A DNA stretch of 6,224 nucleotides from Candidatus Hodarchaeota archaeon (GTDB taxonomy: Archaea; Asgardarchaeota; Heimdallarchaeia; Hodarchaeales; Hodarchaeaceae), in contig JAEOTU010000057.1 in NCBI GenBank assembly GCA_016839665.1, positions 1-6,224 of the forward strand. The letters run 5' to 3'. The number at the start of each line of letters is the position of its first letter. The stretch's first letter is position 1. The notes beneath the pieces were generated by a model, which saw nothing but the letters and a program-made list of their open reading frames with translations, was not told the DNA's origin and did not search any database. A program made the translations under genes and the position numbers. Below, piece after piece: positions 5,413-6,224 of this stretch.

Positions 5413-6224
5413 ATGAAACTTTACAATTCCCTAACCCGGAAAAAAGAAGAATTTGTCCCTATAAATGATAAAAAAGTCCACTTTTACTCTTGTGGCCAAA
5501 CAATTTACCTAGATCTCCACATTGGTAATGCTCGAACTTACTCCTATTGGGATGTTTTAGTGAGATATCTTCGTTGGCGTGGTTATGATGTTTTTTGGGT
5601 TCAAAATATTACTGACGTTGGCCACTTAACTGATGATGCTGATGCTGGAGAAGATAGAATTGTAAGAACAGCTCGGAGTAAAAATCTGGAACCAATGGTC
5701 TTGGTTGAGACACAAATTAAACACTTCTTTGAAGATATTGATGCTCTGAATATTAAAAGGGCAGACATTTATCCCCGAGCAACAGGTCACATTCCCGAAA
5801 TGATTGAATTCATTAAAGATCTAATGGATCAAGGTTATGCTTACGAGGTGAATGGGTCGATTTATTTTGATGTTACTCGATTTCCCTCTTATGGCGAGCT
5901 TAGCCCTTCGAGTTACTCTGAGGAGTCGGCTGGAACACGAGTCGCAATTAATCCAGAGAAACGAAATCCCCGTGATTTCGCATTATGGATTAAGGCTCCT
6001 GAAGACTATCTCATGAAATGGCCCTCGCCTTGGGGTTTGGGCTATCCTGGATGGCATTTAGAATGCTCTGTGATGTCACAGAAATATCTTGGTGAAACAT
6101 TCGATATCCATGCAGGGGGAATAGAACATTTGATGTTGCACCATCCTAATGAAATTGCCCAATCAGAAGCACGAACAAGTAAGAGATTTGTCAACTATTG
6201 GATCCATGCCAATCACCTTATAGT
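5413..6224 (+). CDS. cysS: Cysteinyl-tRNA synthetase, 3'-truncated by window edge
   Basis: 270 codons are visible, of about 460-480 usual for the family. This class Ia synthetase activates cysteine with ATP and charges tRNA-Cys in the cytosol. The catalytic core is clear: an SCGQTIYLDLHIGN motif with the HIGH-type signature HIGN at 36-39, QNITDV at 64-69 and GWHLECS at 213-219. The zinc site that selects cysteine is complete, with C27, C218, H243 and E247 (in HHPNE) corresponding to E. coli C28, C209, H234 and E238. The KMSKS loop and anticodon-binding domain lie beyond the window. NITDVGHLTDDADAGED and DIHAGGIEHLMLHHPNE differ from the common NITDVDDKI and DIHGGGxDLxFPHHENE. They fit a CysS subtype I recall from some Clostridia and candidate phyla, so lateral transfer is possible. 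The start is supported by the ribosome site and the standard KLYNSLTR N-terminus. Confidence 0.96.
   Translation, partial: MKLYNSLTRKKEEFVPINDKKVHFYSCGQTIYLDLHIGNARTYSYWDVLVRYLRWRGYDVFWVQNITDVGHLTDDADAGEDRIVRTARSKNLEPMVLVETQIKHFFEDIDALNIKRADIYPRATGHIPEMIEFIKDLMDQGYAYEVNGSIYFDVTRFPSYGELSPSSYSEESAGTRVAINPEKRNPRDFALWIKAPEDYLMKWPSPWGLGYPGWHLECSVMSQKYLGETFDIHAGGIEHLMLHHPNEIAQSEARTSKRFVNYWIHANHLI

Noticed and set aside
5404..5415. Bacterial -10 box TATAAT just before cysS
   Set aside because: TATAAT at 5407-5412 directly abuts the ATG, leaving no room for a leader except a leaderless start. The strong ribosome site upstream of it would then be pointless.

Overview
This AT-rich window most likely comes from an archaeon, and my best guess is an Asgard-type lineage. 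Three things point that way: a long TPR protein with 40-residue repeats and a C-terminal helical domain of a kind I associate with Asgard genomes, an intergenic element that fits an archaeal BRE/TATA promoter, and two-subunit (split) glycine dehydrogenase-type genes. The split genes alone would also fit Gram-positive bacteria, and no rRNA or other taxonomic marker gene is present, so the lineage call is inference.

Layout. Positions 1-3401 hold three tightly packed plus-strand genes that read as one operon. They are the 3' part of a GcvPA-like gene (glycine dehydrogenase subunit 1), a full GcvPB-like gene (subunit 2, with the PLP lysine), and a COG3199/AcoX-type ATP-NAD kinase family gene. The gaps are 4 nt and 1 nt, and the third gene starts at TTG. 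After a 14-nt convergent gap comes a minus-strand TPR gene (3416-5107). A roughly 305-bp divergent intergenic region (5108-5412) follows, with a TATA-like promoter, two hairpin-forming inverted repeats and a possible 43-codon upstream ORF. The window ends inside cysS (cysteinyl-tRNA synthetase, 5413 to the edge).

Function. The two P-protein-like subunits would form a PLP-dependent alpha/beta decarboxylase that passes an aminomethyl-type group to the lipoyl arm of an H-protein. Both subunits are clearly in the family, and the PLP-anchoring Lys, His and Asp are kept. However, many of the family's most conserved loop motifs are rewritten in both subunits. I read the pair as a divergent paralogue whose substrate or partner may differ from classical glycine cleavage. 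The coupled NAD kinase-like gene hints at a link to NAD(P) supply and recalls AcoX next to the lipoyl-dependent acetoin dehydrogenase in aco operons. No H-protein, T-protein or lipoamide dehydrogenase gene is visible here. The TPR gene and cysS look unrelated to the operon.
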